DNA from: Treponema sp.
GTDB taxonomy: Bacteria > Spirochaetota > Spirochaetia > Treponematales > Treponemataceae
DNA: 64,000 nucleotides
Reading direction: 5' to 3'
Assembly (NCBI GenBank): GCA_017962415.1
Contig: JAGCVK010000049.1
Span: 1 to 64,000 of the forward strand
The notes under the pieces are model-generated. The model was not told the origin of the DNA and searched no databases. It saw only the letters and a program-made list of their open reading frames with translations. Both the position numbers and the translations under genes were made by a program. Shown piece by piece: positions 17,614-27,054 of this stretch; the first letter of the stretch is position 1, and each line of letters opens with the position of its first letter.

Positions 17614-18751
17614 ATGTTAGAAGAATTAAAATTACCAATCGAAGAGTTGAGAGAAGAAATTATGAATGTTTGGGGGCGTCTTTGACTCTGCTGCAATAGA
17701 AAAAGCAATAGCAGAAAAAGAAAAGCTTACCGAAGCTGACGGTTTTTGGGACGATCATGAAGCGGCCGAAAAAGTTATGAGCCAAATTAGAAAACTCAAA
17801 AACCGCATTGAGCCATGGAAAAAAATCATTTCTGAAATAGATGATTTAGATGCAATGTACGAGCTTGCTATGGAATCTGGCGAGCAAAGCGACGAAGACG
17901 AAGTTCGCTCAATGTACGAAGCTGCAAAAACACAGTTTGACAAATTAAATATTTTGAATCTTCTTTCTGGCGAAGTTGACCAAAATGATGCCTTTCTTAC
18001 AGTTCATGCGGGAGCCGGCGGAACCGAAGCGTGCGATTGGGCTTTTATGCTTAGCCGAATGTATTTGCGCTGGGCGGAACGTCACGGTTATAAAACAGAA
18101 GTTGTTGATGAACTTGAAGCTGAAGGCGGAATAAAATCAATTACGATTCAGATAAGCGGAGATTTTGTTTACGGCTATTTAAAAGGCGAGGGCGGAATTC
18201 ACCGGCTTGTTAGAATCAGTCCGTTTGACGCAAATGCGCGCCGCCACACAAGTTTTGCTTCGGTTTATGTTTATCCTGTTTTGGACGATACAATTGAAGT
18301 TGATATTAAGCCCGAAGATTTGCGCGTAGATACTTACCGCGCCGGCGGAAAAGGCGGCCAGCATGTAAACAAAACCGATTCGGCCGTTCGCTTTACGCAC
18401 CTTCCAACAGGAATTGTTGTAGCGTGCCAGACAGAACGCAGCCAGCTTATGAATCGCCAGACTTGTATGAATATGCTTAAAGCCCGACTTTACGAATATT
18501 ACCGCGAACAGAAAGAAAAAGAAAACTCAAAGTTTATGGCAGAAAAAAAAGATATTTCTTTTGGAAGCCAGATTCGCTCTTACGTTTTCTGTCCGTACAC
18601 AATGGTAAAAGATCATCGTACACGCCATTCAGTTGGAAATATTCAGGCTGTAATGGACGGCGATTTAGATGATTTTATGAATGCATATCTTGTTGCAAAA
18701 TGGAAAGGGCTTCCAATGGACGGCTCTGGAGACGATGACGACGAAGAGTAA
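17614..18751 (+). CDS. prfB: Peptide chain release factor 2, with programmed +1 frameshift
   Basis: RF2 recognises UGA and UAA stops and triggers peptide release. Translation starts at 17614, gives MLEELKLPIEELREEIMNVW-GRL and meets UGA at 17683-17685. The site is the classic autoregulatory one: a GGGGG run (17672-17676) acting as internal Shine-Dalgarno, then CTT TGA C. Slipping by +1 continues with GAC at 17684, giving DSAAIEKAIAEKEKL, so the coding path is 17614-17682 joined to 17684-18751. The body has the RF2 SPF tripeptide (RISPFDAN) and the catalytic GGQ (RAGGKGGQHVNKTDSAVR). An acidic tail ends the protein. The next gene overlaps its end by 17 bases. Confidence 0.96.
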
Positions 18752-20351
18752 AGTTTTTTTTCTGATATTTTTGTGTTTCTCAATGGCGCCGCTTTTCTGC
18801 GAAAGCGGTAAGTGGACTATCGGTGCACAAAAATTCACTTATACTCGCGGCCAGAAAACTGGAAATGTTGAAGATAAAATTGCGCAAACCTTGCCTTCTG
18901 CGATTCTTGAAAATCTGAATCGTGCAATGCAGCGAAATGTTATGCCAGACGAAAAACTCGAACGCACACGTTATAAACTTCGTCTTGAGCGGCAATCTCT
19001 TTATCTTCAGCTTTCCAGCGAGTATAAAAAACGCGATTCTCTTATTTTAAATCATTATTCAGATTCGAAGCTAAAATCTGCAATTCAGGCAGAAGAAAAA
19101 AAAATCCAGGAAATTCAAACTAAAATTGATGAAAATCTGCAAAAGCTAAAAACTGAAACTCAAATTGCAGAAGAAAAAATGAAACTTTTGGAAAGCGGCG
19201 AAGATAATCCGCTTGAAAAAGGCGAACTTTCAGAACGCGAAAAATTTAAATCGCTTTTTAAAAATATCTTTATAAAAGATGAAAGTCTTATTTCGCTTGA
19301 GCAGGTTGCATTTTACAAAAATGATATAACAAATCTTTTTACCGCGTCCAAAGAAGCTCAACAAGAAGGCGCTGGTTCTGCAGTTTATGAGCGCGAAGCG
19401 TATGCTGCTGGCCTTAATGCTCTTGTTTGCGGTTCAATTACAAGTTACGCAGATTATATTTCTGTTACGGCGGAACTTTATTTATATCCCGGAAGTAAAC
19501 TTTGCGGGCAGGTTACAGAAATCGGCTCGATTAGTGAGCTTGAACTTTTGAGTTCATCGCTTGCAAATCAGCTTTTGCCGTGTTTAACAAATGCAATGCC
19601 GGTTGAGCTTTTGCTTGAAATCTCTCCAAAAGAAGCGGCTCAAAATTGTAAAATCTATATAGATGATATACTTCAAAATTCAAATGCAAGAACAATTGTT
19701 TTGGATTCTGGAGTTCATAATATTCAGTTTATTTCGGAAAATTACAGAACGGCCGGCACTTCTTATTATTTTGAGGGAAACAAAAAATATGGCGTTTCTG
19801 TGAATTTTGAAGAATTGCATTCGGGCGTGATTCAAGTTGATTTAAGAAATCCGCTTTTGGGTGATATTTATATGAATGGCGAAAAGGCAATTAATGTTGA
19901 ACAAGGAAAAAGTCAGATTTCGATTAACGGAAATGCGATTCTTGGCGAATTTATTGCCGAAAATGGAGAAACTTCATTTTTTTACATTCCAAAAAATAAG
20001 GTTTGTGACCAGAATGTTGTTACAATTAAGGCAAAGCCAATGGACAGAATGTCTTATATCGATTCAAGGCGAAAATGGATGTATGGAGCCTGGTCTGCTT
20101 TTATGATTTCGCTGATTCCGGCTTTTTATACTTACGGAAATTATGTGAATAATGCAAATCTTTATAATAAAGGCCAGATTGATTATAACACGGCAAATTC
20201 CTGGCAAATGGCTTCAAATGTTACGCGCGTAATTGCGATTGGCTGCGGCCTTTTTTGGGGCTATGAACTTGTTCGTTATTTGATTGCGGCAAATTCTGTG
20301 CTTCCGCAAAACGCGAAAGCGGGGGATTTGGCGGATTTTGTGAATTATTAG
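18735..20351 (+). CDS. Secreted or membrane coiled-coil protein, function unknown
   Basis: A protein of 538 residues. The start is ATG 18735, with GGAG just upstream, inside the 3' end of prfB. A signal peptide (KVFFLIFLCFSMAPLFC) is followed by a predicted coiled coil at about residues 75-165 (LRLERQSLYLQLSSEYKKR, then EEKKIQEIQTKIDENLQ). Short beta-rich domains follow (VELLLEISPKEAAQNCKIYI, IDDILQNSNARTIVLDSG) that resemble PEGA-like modules. Near the C-terminus are two hydrophobic segments (AWSAFMISLIPAFYTYG and VIAIGCGLFWGYELVRYL) separated by a tyrosine/asparagine-rich stretch. I do not recognise the family. It is probably an envelope protein restricted to treponemes. Confidence 0.7.
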   Translation: MTTKSKVFFLIFLCFSMAPLFCESGKWTIGAQKFTYTRGQKTGNVEDKIAQTLPSAILENLNRAMQRNVMPDEKLERTRYKLRLERQSLYLQLSSEYKKRDSLILNHYSDSKLKSAIQAEEKKIQEIQTKIDENLQKLKTETQIAEEKMKLLESGEDNPLEKGELSEREKFKSLFKNIFIKDESLISLEQVAFYKNDITNLFTASKEAQQEGAGSAVYEREAYAAGLNALVCGSITSYADYISVTAELYLYPGSKLCGQVTEIGSISELELLSSSLANQLLPCLTNAMPVELLLEISPKEAAQNCKIYIDDILQNSNARTIVLDSGVHNIQFISENYRTAGTSYYFEGNKKYGVSVNFEELHSGVIQVDLRNPLLGDIYMNGEKAINVEQGKSQISINGNAILGEFIAENGETSFFYIPKNKVCDQNVVTIKAKPMDRMSYIDSRRKWMYGAWSAFMISLIPAFYTYGNYVNNANLYNKGQIDYNTANSWQMASNVTRVIAIGCGLFWGYELVRYLIAANSVLPQNAKAGDLADFVNY

Positions 20352-20368
20352 CCGGAAAAAAAGCCGGC
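20351..20368 (+). other. GCCGG hairpin between the coiled-coil gene and ftsY
   Basis: GCCGG (20351-20355) pairs with CCGGC (20364-20368) across an A-rich loop, starting at the last base of the stop codon. No T run follows, so readthrough into ftsY is plausible. Confidence 0.35.
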
Positions 20369-20401
20369 AGAAGAAATAAAAAATGATGAGGAATAACAAA
20401 G

Positions 20402-21277
20402 ATGAAAAAGTCTTTTGGTGAAAAATTAAAAGCCCTTTTTTCTAAGGGAAGTTCTATTAACGATGATTTTTATGATGAACTTACAGATATGCTTGTAGAA
20501 GGCGATATTGGCGCAAAAACGGCCTTTAATATTGTAGATGAACTCCAAAAAATCTGTTCGCAGGAAAAAATCCGCGAGCAAAACCAGATTGTAGAAAAAC
20601 TTCGAGAGCTTCTTTTGCGCGATGTTCGTTCTGTTTGTCTTGAGCCACAACAAGGCAAACAAAACGTTTGGATGATGCTTGGAGTAAACGGAGTTGGAAA
20701 AACAACTTCGGCAGCAAAACTTGCAGCTTATTTTAAAAACAACGGAATTGAAAACCTTGTGCTTGCAAGTGCAGACACTTTCCGCGCGGCTGCAATAGAA
20801 CAGCTTGCCCTTCATGGAGAGCGGCTTGGTGTGCGTGTTGTAAGTCACCAGCACGGTTCAGATCCTTCTGCTGTAGTTTTTGATGCAGCTGATGCAATGA
20901 AATCAAAAGGTTCTGGGCTTGTAATTGCAGATACAGCCGGCCGATTGCACAATAAAGAAAATCTTGTTCGCGAGCTTCAAAAAATCGACAGAACTTGCAA
21001 ACTAAAGGCCGACGAAGGTTGTTATAAAAAAATTCTTGTAATTGACGCTACAACCGGCCAAAATGCGCTTCGCCAGGCAGAAGTTTTTAACGAAGCTGTG
21101 GGAATTGATGCTATAATTATGACAAAGTATGATTCAACAGCAAAGGGCGGCGTTGCAGTTTCTATTGGCCGCGAACTTTCGCTACCAGTTGCTTTTGTTT
21201 GTACAGGCGAAAATTACAAAGATATTACAACTTTTGATGCAACTTCTTATATAAATGATTTTCTTGGATTGGAGTAA
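20402..21277 (+). CDS. ftsY: Signal recognition particle receptor FtsY
   Basis: The SRP receptor GTPase, which docks ribosome-SRP complexes at the membrane. The 291 residues form just the NG domain: a helical N part (about 1-75), G1 GVNGVGKTTSAAKLA, the DTFRAAAIEQL insertion box, G3 DTAGRL and G4 TKYDSTAKGG. The acidic A domain of the E. coli protein is absent, as in many bacteria. GAGGA lies about 9 bases before the ATG. It opens a long same-strand run through the lipoprotein, Lol and mcsAB-clpC genes, most with little or no spacing. Confidence 0.95.
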   Translation: MKKSFGEKLKALFSKGSSINDDFYDELTDMLVEGDIGAKTAFNIVDELQKICSQEKIREQNQIVEKLRELLLRDVRSVCLEPQQGKQNVWMMLGVNGVGKTTSAAKLAAYFKNNGIENLVLASADTFRAAAIEQLALHGERLGVRVVSHQHGSDPSAVVFDAADAMKSKGSGLVIADTAGRLHNKENLVRELQKIDRTCKLKADEGCYKKILVIDATTGQNALRQAEVFNEAVGIDAIIMTKYDSTAKGGVAVSIGRELSLPVAFVCTGENYKDITTFDATSYINDFLGLE

Positions 21278-22399
21278 GTGAAAAAAAATCAGTTTAAGCC
21301 GGCAGCTTTTTTATTCGGCAAAAAAAAGAGCGTTCTCCTTTTTGCAGCAATTTTGGCTGCGGTTTTTGTGATTTTTTCTTCGTGCAAAAAATCAGCTTTT
21401 GCAAAATCAAAAGAACAAGCGTTTTTAGAGTCAGATGCGGAAAATCAGATTGCGGAATTTAATTTGTATAATCCGGCTTTGGACGATGCAACTTGGGTTG
21501 AACAATTGCTTTCCAATCTCGAAGAAGAAAGAATTGCGCTTGAGCTGAGCCAAATGGAAGAAAGCCGTTTTGATTATCAGCTTACAGAAAATCAAAATGA
21601 TTTGGAAAATACCGAAGCTGAAGCAGATTTAACAGAAGTTGAAAAATTTTTTAGCGAAATAAAAAATGGCCAGGTTTTTAGCGGAAAAAAAGGCGAGCTT
21701 GATTTTTTTGAATTTGAAAATGAAATCTTTTTGCCGCAAAAAATAGACGGAAAACTTGTGCTTGTTCATTCGCTTGGAAAAGATGTTTTTCGATATTTTT
21801 ATGATGAGCAGTTTCGGCTTTCAAAACAAGAAAGCTGGAATATTCCTTCGGCTTTGGCTAGTGAACTTGAGAAAACTGAACTTTTTGAATACTATAGCGA
21901 TTCAAATATTTTGCAAAAAAAAATTACAAAATCAAAAAATCTTGTAGAAGAAATTTCGTATAACGAAAACGGTTTTGCAACAGATATTTTGCGATTTGTG
22001 ATTTTAGACCAAAAAAATCAGATACTTTCTAAGCGCCACTTTGTTTATAATGATGAAAACAAATTACTTAGCGATGAATTAACGGAAAATTTTTTCAAAG
22101 ATTCAGAATATCTGGAATTTGATTACAGTTTTGTAAAAAAGTATGTTTATTCTTATACGAATAGTGATGTTCCGTCGGATTTTAAATATTATGAGAACGG
22201 AATTGTAAAAATGTGGAACAAATATTCTTCGGTAAAAGGAACTTACACAAGCCAGATTTATTTTGATGAAAAACTTTCTGTAAAAACTTATTATGAAAAT
22301 GATCTTAGAAAAAAAGATGTTTTCTACAATGGAAAAAAGATTTTGAGGGAAAAACTATATGAAAATGATAATCAGGAGATTCACCGTGATGTGCAATAA
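21278..22399 (+). CDS. Predicted lipoprotein, MORN-like C-terminal part
   Basis: A 373-residue protein starting with GTG, with GGAG close upstream and only the ftsY stop between them. A long signal peptide ends at the lipobox FSSC (Cys36). The first third is acidic and helical (VEQLLSNLEEERIALELSQM). From about residue 150 it has repeated short beta units with Tyr-Asn-Glu motifs (YNENGF, YNDENKL, YYENGIVKMWNKY, YENDLRKKDVFYNGKKI), like MORN or bacterial toxin-repeat modules. It directly precedes a lipoprotein-release ABC system and overlaps its first permease, so it may be a client or accessory of that exporter. The function is not known. Confidence 0.7.
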   Translation: MKKNQFKPAAFLFGKKKSVLLFAAILAAVFVIFSSCKKSAFAKSKEQAFLESDAENQIAEFNLYNPALDDATWVEQLLSNLEEERIALELSQMEESRFDYQLTENQNDLENTEAEADLTEVEKFFSEIKNGQVFSGKKGELDFFEFENEIFLPQKIDGKLVLVHSLGKDVFRYFYDEQFRLSKQESWNIPSALASELEKTELFEYYSDSNILQKKITKSKNLVEEISYNENGFATDILRFVILDQKNQILSKRHFVYNDENKLLSDELTENFFKDSEYLEFDYSFVKKYVYSYTNSDVPSDFKYYENGIVKMWNKYSSVKGTYTSQIYFDEKLSVKTYYENDLRKKDVFYNGKKILREKLYENDNQEIHRDVQ

Positions 22400-23690
22400 A
22401 ATTGTAAAAAGTCTCCGTTGGATAACTTCGGTTTCGCGCCGATTTGCGCGAGTTGACCGAAAAGGTCGTTCTGCTGTAACTTCTGCGCTTGCAACACTTG
22501 GAATCTGTTTTGGCGTAATGACTTTAACAGTTGTTATGAGTGTAATGAACGGTTTTCAAATGAGCTTTATAGATGCAATACTTGAAGTTTCGTCATATCA
22601 TCTTAGAGTAACAGAAGTTCCAAAAGCTTTGGAAACGGAACTTGTGCAGTTTTGTCAGAATAATAAACAGTTTACAGCCTGCGTTCCTTTTTATGAAGCT
22701 CAAGCTCTTATGACCGGCGAAAAAGGCGGCGCTCTTGCAGTAAATTTAAGGGCTGCAAGTGAAGATATTTATGATAAAGATGAAGGTTTTCAAAAAGAGC
22801 TTAAAATGATTTCGGGCGATTTTGATTTTTCTGAACCCGATTCAATAATTTTGGGAAGTACACTTGCAAGAAATCTTGGAGTCCGCATTGGAAGCACCGT
22901 AAATCTTATGGTTATGAGCGGCGGCAGCGACGTTGACCTATTTTCGAGCGACAGAATTTTTACAGTTACGGGCGTTTTTACAACCGGCTACAACGAAATC
23001 AATAATTCCTATGCTTTTACAAGTTTGGAAGCGGCTCAAAAATATTTTGGAAGTTCAGCTAAAAAAAATTGGGGAATAAAAATCCGGAAATATGATGATG
23101 ATTTGCGTTCGCTTTCCTTGTTGAAAAAAGAGTTTCCGGAACTAAATGTTGATACCTGGCGTTCGTTTAACCGAACTTTTTTTGGCGCGCTTAGAATCGA
23201 AAAAAATATACTTTTGCTTCTTGTTGCGCTGATTTTTGTGGTTGTTGCAATAAATATTTACAATGGAATGCGCCGCCTTGTTTTTGAGCGAAAAACTGAA
23301 ATTGCAGTTTTTGCGGCACTTGGTGCAAAAAAAAGCGAAATAAAATCAATTTTTATAATGCGAGGTTTTATAACCGGAACAGTTGGCGCAATTACCGGTG
23401 TAATTCTTGGAGTTTTAATCAGTTTGAATACAGATGTGGTTTTTAGCGCTGCTGCAAAAATAATGTACTTTTTCCAATATATTTTTACGGCAATTACAGA
23501 TCATCAGAATCTTGAATATGTTCAAATAAATTCTTCTTACAGCTTATATGCTTCAATTCCGGCTAGAATTTTCCCAAAAGAAGCGGTTGCAATTACGCTT
23601 TTTGGTATTTTTTCTCCATTGATTGCTTCTTGGGCTGCAAGCAAAAATGTTTTAAAAATGACAGTTTCGGAGGTGCTCCATAATGAGTAA
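22359..23690 (+). CDS. LolC/LolE-type ABC permease, first copy
   Basis: The membrane subunit of a lipoprotein-releasing ABC system (MacB/FtsX superfamily), which extracts lipoproteins from the inner membrane. It has a first transmembrane helix near residues 45-65 (ALATLGICFGVMTLTVVMSVMNGFQ is split around it), a large periplasmic domain, then three helices from about 285 with the FtsX core (FVVVAINIYNGMRRLVFERK, EIAVFAALGAKKSEI). Two starts are possible: ATG 22359 behind GAGGGA, or ATG 22389 behind AGGAG; the longer one is given. It overlaps the lipoprotein gene upstream and the ATPase gene downstream. Confidence 0.85.
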   Translation: MKMIIRRFTVMCNKIVKSLRWITSVSRRFARVDRKGRSAVTSALATLGICFGVMTLTVVMSVMNGFQMSFIDAILEVSSYHLRVTEVPKALETELVQFCQNNKQFTACVPFYEAQALMTGEKGGALAVNLRAASEDIYDKDEGFQKELKMISGDFDFSEPDSIILGSTLARNLGVRIGSTVNLMVMSGGSDVDLFSSDRIFTVTGVFTTGYNEINNSYAFTSLEAAQKYFGSSAKKNWGIKIRKYDDDLRSLSLLKKEFPELNVDTWRSFNRTFFGALRIEKNILLLLVALIFVVVAINIYNGMRRLVFERKTEIAVFAALGAKKSEIKSIFIMRGFITGTVGAITGVILGVLISLNTDVVFSAAAKIMYFFQYIFTAITDHQNLEYVQINSSYSLYASIPARIFPKEAVAITLFGIFSPLIASWAASKNVLKMTVSEVLHNE

Positions 23691-24354
23691 TATTTTGACA
23701 ATCAAAAATCTTGATAAAATTTACAAAACCGACAGCGAAGAGCTTACAGTTCTAAAAGGTTTGAATCTTGAAGTAGAAGAGGGCAGTAAACTTGTAGTTG
23801 TTGGCGAAAGTGGCAGCGGAAAAAGCACGCTTCTTAATATTATTGGCGGAATTGATTCGGCTACGGCGGGAACTGTTACAGCTGGAAAATGGGAAGTCAC
23901 AAAATTGAGCGAAGCTCAGATGTCGGAATATCGCTCAGGTTTTATTGGATTGATTTTTCAGTTTCATTATTTGCTTAAGGATTTTACAGCACTTGAAAAT
24001 GTTTATATGCCTTCTTTGATTGCCGGAGTTCCAAAAAAAGAAGCAATTGAGCGGGCAAATCAACTTTTAGCCGATGTTGGCGTTACAGAACGAAAAAATC
24101 ATTTGCCTTCGCAACTTTCTGGTGGAGAGCGGCAGCGAGTTGCAGTTGCGCGTTCTCTTATTAATAATCCGGAATTGATTCTTGCAGATGAGCCGACAGG
24201 AAATCTTGATCCGGCAAATGCAGAAAAAATTGGCGAATTGCTTTTTTCAATGGCCGAACGCTATAAGAAAACTTTGATACTTGTTACTCATGATATGAAA
24301 CTTGCTTCTCGTGGCGATAAACAGTTTAGAATAGTTGAAGGCAGGCTTAAATGA
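23683..24354 (+). CDS. lolD: LolD-type ABC ATPase
   Basis: The ATP-binding subunit driving lipoprotein release. At 223 residues it has Walker [14 protein letters not shown]-loop FQFHYLL, signature [13 protein letters not shown], Walker [13 protein letters not shown] and the H-loop VTHD, typical of the LolD/MacB group. The ATG is preceded by GGAGGTG, overlaps the first permease by 8 bases and ends in a 4-base ATGA overlap with the second permease. Sitting between two different permeases, it probably serves a LolC-LolE heterodimer. Confidence 0.92.
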   Translation: MSNILTIKNLDKIYKTDSEELTVLKGLNLEVEEGSKLVVVGESGSGKSTLLNIIGGIDSATAGTVTAGKWEVTKLSEAQMSEYRSGFIGLIFQFHYLLKDFTALENVYMPSLIAGVPKKEAIERANQLLADVGVTERKNHLPSQLSGGERQRVAVARSLINNPELILADEPTGNLDPANAEKIGELLFSMAERYKKTLILVTHDMKLASRGDKQFRIVEGRLK

Positions 24355-25676
24355 AGTTGAGTTATACTTTAAAATTTGCAGAAAGCCTTATTTTCCCAAA
24401 AACAGAAAGAAAATCGATTGCGCGAAGAAGCCTTTTTGGTGCAATGCTTTGCATAGGATTGAGCATTATTCCTTTGGTTGTTGTTACTTCTATTTGTAAT
24501 GGAATGATAGACGGAATGACAGAGAGAATAATCGGGCTTTCTTCAAGTCATATACAGGCCTTTGTTGCTCCTAATATCAGCAAAGTAAAAACAGCAGAGG
24601 CTTTTGTTGAATATGCAAAAAAGGCAAAAGAGTGCCGCGGGGTTAAAAATGTTTATCCCGAAGTTCAGATTTCCGCCCTCGCGGCTGGAAAAAACGGGCG
24701 CACAGGAATAGAGTTACGCGCGGTTGAAAGAGATATCTTTGAAAAAAATGCGTCTTTCAAAAAATTGTTTGATGTGTGCGAGGGAGAACTAGTAGACTTC
24801 GCAGAAATTGCTGCTGGGGGCGGTGTAACATCTTTGCCGCCAGCAATAATCGGGCAAAAAATGTCTTCAGATATGAATCTTCATTCGGGCGATACACTTA
24901 GAGTGATAACTACAAGGGCTTTTGGAGACCGCATTATTCCAAAGCTCACAAGCTATCGCATCGCGGCGGTAGTCTCTTCCGGCTATCAAGAGCTCGATCA
25001 GTTTTGGGTGTTTGTGCCTATAGAATCAGCGTACAAGTCGCTTTCAATGGAAAGTGCATCGTACAATATTATGATAGAAACTGCCGATGCTTTTTCGCCA
25101 GAACTCGTTGCAATACAAAAGCGGCTTGATGATTTTTTTGGCCGTTACGCAAATGTTTACCGCTGGGATCAGATTCATACAGCCGAGTTTGAAAATTTTT
25201 CTTCAACAAAAGTTATGCTTGTTTTTGTAATGATGCTGATTGTGCTTGTTGCAACGGTAAATATTTCTTCTGCGATTGTAATGCTTGTTATGGAACGTCA
25301 GAAAGAAATTGCGATTTTAAAGAGTATTGGTGCAAAGCCAAGTGGAATTACTTTTGCATTTTTGCTTGCAGCAGTTTCGTGCGGAGCCGGCGGAATTATT
25401 TTAGGAGTTCCAATCGGAATTATTTTGACAGTTTTTTCAAATCAGATTGTGCATGGACTTGAGCGACTTATGAATCTTTTTTCTGCATTTGGCGGTGGCG
25501 GACAGGTTCATCTTATGGATCCGGCTTACTATCTTGCAGAAATTCCAGTTGAAATTCCTGCAAATCAGATTATCCTTATAGTAGTTGCAGTTTTGCTGCT
25601 TTCTGTTATAGTTTCTTTTATTCCGGCAAAAAAAGCTGGTAAAGAAAAGCCGCTCGATATTTTGAGGAATGTTTAG
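24351..25676 (+). CDS. LolC/LolE-type ABC permease, second copy
   Basis: The second membrane subunit of the same exporter (441 residues), with the same FtsX architecture: a helix at about 28-50 (GAMLCIGLSIIPLVVVTSIC), a periplasmic domain, and a C-terminal three-helix core (FVMMLIVLVATVNISSAIV, EIAILKSIGAKPSGITFAFL). It shares only scattered identity with the first permease, which argues for a heterodimer and not a recent duplication. The stretch near 24640-24990 uses more G/C-ending codons than its surroundings. Its TAG stop abuts the mcsA ATG. Confidence 0.85.
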   Translation: MKLSYTLKFAESLIFPKTERKSIARRSLFGAMLCIGLSIIPLVVVTSICNGMIDGMTERIIGLSSSHIQAFVAPNISKVKTAEAFVEYAKKAKECRGVKNVYPEVQISALAAGKNGRTGIELRAVERDIFEKNASFKKLFDVCEGELVDFAEIAAGGGVTSLPPAIIGQKMSSDMNLHSGDTLRVITTRAFGDRIIPKLTSYRIAAVVSSGYQELDQFWVFVPIESAYKSLSMESASYNIMIETADAFSPELVAIQKRLDDFFGRYANVYRWDQIHTAEFENFSSTKVMLVFVMMLIVLVATVNISSAIVMLVMERQKEIAILKSIGAKPSGITFAFLLAAVSCGAGGIILGVPIGIILTVFSNQIVHGLERLMNLFSAFGGGGQVHLMDPAYYLAEIPVEIPANQIILIVVAVLLLSVIVSFIPAKKAGKEKPLDILRNV

Positions 25677-25991
25677 ATGAAATGTTGCAGCGTGTGCGGA
25701 AGCACTTTTGATCAGATTGTAAAATCTCAAAGCATTGGTTGCGCAGAATGTTATTATACTTTTGCACAGGAGTTTCGGCAGACTTTAGAAAGTTACGGAA
25801 TTTCTGGCGAATACAAAGGCTCTCTTCCAAAGCGGCTCAAAGGTTATCGTTCAACTTTAGTTGACCGAATGACAATGCAGATAAAACTTGAAGAAGCTGT
25901 TGCTGCTGAAGATTACGAAAAGGCGGCTCTTTATCGCGATTATTTAAAGGTTTTGAATCATGGCACACAAACAGATAATGGACAAGAATAA
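25677..25991 (+). CDS. mcsA: McsA-like zinc-finger and UVR-motif protein, short form
   Basis: A 104-residue protein with one four-cysteine zinc site (CSVCGSTF near residues 4-11 and CAECY near 22-26) and a UVR motif at about 70-100 (LEEAVAAEDYEKAALYRDYLKVL). Firmicute McsA, which activates the McsB arginine kinase, has an additional N-terminal zinc domain, so this version corresponds only to the C-terminal half. It begins directly after the second Lol permease and overlaps mcsB. Position ahead of mcsB and clpC supports the name, and the shortened form may reflect the altered McsB. Confidence 0.8.
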   Translation: MKCCSVCGSTFDQIVKSQSIGCAECYYTFAQEFRQTLESYGISGEYKGSLPKRLKGYRSTLVDRMTMQIKLEEAVAAEDYEKAALYRDYLKVLNHGTQTDNGQE

Positions 25992-27054
25992 ATCAGACAA
26001 CATTTGGTTTTCTCAAAGTGGAAAATTTGATGATGTTGTGATTTCAAGTCGCGTAAGGCTTGTTAGAAATCTTGCAGATTTTCCGTTTCCGTCAAAAATG
26101 AGCATTGATGATAAAGAGCGAGTTATGTCGCTTTCTTATGATGCCTTTAATGGAATAAATGGCTGGCATTTTCTTGATTTGAATTCAATTTCAACGCCAG
26201 GAAAGCAGATTTTGCGCGACAAAAATATTTTAGATGAAGATTGTGGTGCTGCAATTATAAATTATGGCGATGAAAGTTCTTTTTGCCTTGTAAACGGAAA
26301 TGCTCACATAAAACTTGTTTCTTTTTGTTCCGGGCTTGATTTTGAAAAAGCAATGGAAAAAGTTTACAAAACAGACGAGTTTTTGCAGGAAAAACTTCAG
26401 TTTGCCGCAAGCATAGATTTTGGTTATCTTACTTCACAAATAAAAGACTGCGGAACCGGCTTAAAATTTAGCGCGCGTGTTTTTACACCGGCGCTTGTTC
26501 TTTCCGGCCAGTTTGATTCTACGGTTTCGATGATTCGCTCTAAAAAACTTGGTGTAATTCCGGTTATTCAAAGCGAACAGAATGCAGATTTTTCCAGCTG
26601 CCTTTCTGATATTTATACTACAAATTCTGCGGAAGGCACGGAATTAGATCAAATGGCGGTAATTCATTCTGCAGTAAGCGTTATTTTAAAAACTGAGCGC
26701 AAGATTCGCAAGAATTTTGCCGATAATAGTCCTACAATGGTCTTAAATTTTTTTAAGCAAAGTTATGCGCGTGCAATGTACTCGCTGCTGCTTTCTTATG
26801 AAGAAGCGGTTAATATAATTTCCGCTGCAAAATGGGGACTTCAGATGAAGCTCATTCAAGGAGTTAGTGAAAATGAGCTGAACAGTCTTTACTATCGTGT
26901 AAAAGACGGCCATTTGAAATACCTTTGCGACAGTTTTGCGTTTACTTTTGAAGATGATGTAAAAGAAAGCGAAGCTTTGAAAATCAAAAGATTAAGAGCC
27001 ATTGTAATTCAGCAGGCTTTTGAGGATATTGTCAATGAAAAATCTTTCTCCTAG
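25960..27054 (+). CDS. mcsB: McsB-like protein arginine kinase homologue, active-site motif degenerate
   Basis: A guanido-phosphotransferase-fold protein of 364 residues. Family features are present: VISSRVRLVRNLADFPFP (about 27-44), GYLTS (155-159) and GTGL (165-168), then TPALVLSGQ. McsB of firmicutes phosphorylates arginines to mark proteins for ClpCP. There the catalytic region reads NEEDHIR, whereas here residues 112-118 read NGNAHIK, so both glutamates, the aspartate and the arginine are changed. The later GEGSEA-type loop and the C-terminal RDxxRA motif are also altered. The fold is kept but kinase activity is doubtful. ATG 25960 overlaps mcsA by 32 bases, with AAAGG upstream. Confidence 0.82.
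   Translation: MAHKQIMDKNKSDNIWFSQSGKFDDVVISSRVRLVRNLADFPFPSKMSIDDKERVMSLSYDAFNGINGWHFLDLNSISTPGKQILRDKNILDEDCGAAIINYGDESSFCLVNGNAHIKLVSFCSGLDFEKAMEKVYKTDEFLQEKLQFAASIDFGYLTSQIKDCGTGLKFSARVFTPALVLSGQFDSTVSMIRSKKLGVIPVIQSEQNADFSSCLSDIYTTNSAEGTELDQMAVIHSAVSVILKTERKIRKNFADNSPTMVLNFFKQSYARAMYSLLLSYEEAVNIISAAKWGLQMKLIQGVSENELNSLYYRVKDGHLKYLCDSFAFTFEDDVKESEALKIKRLRAIVIQQAFEDIVNEKSFS

Noticed and set aside
17666-17685. prfB as a frameshifted pseudogene
   Set aside because: The in-frame UGA is in the known RF2 recoding context (G-rich run, CTT TGA C), so it is programmed and not damage.
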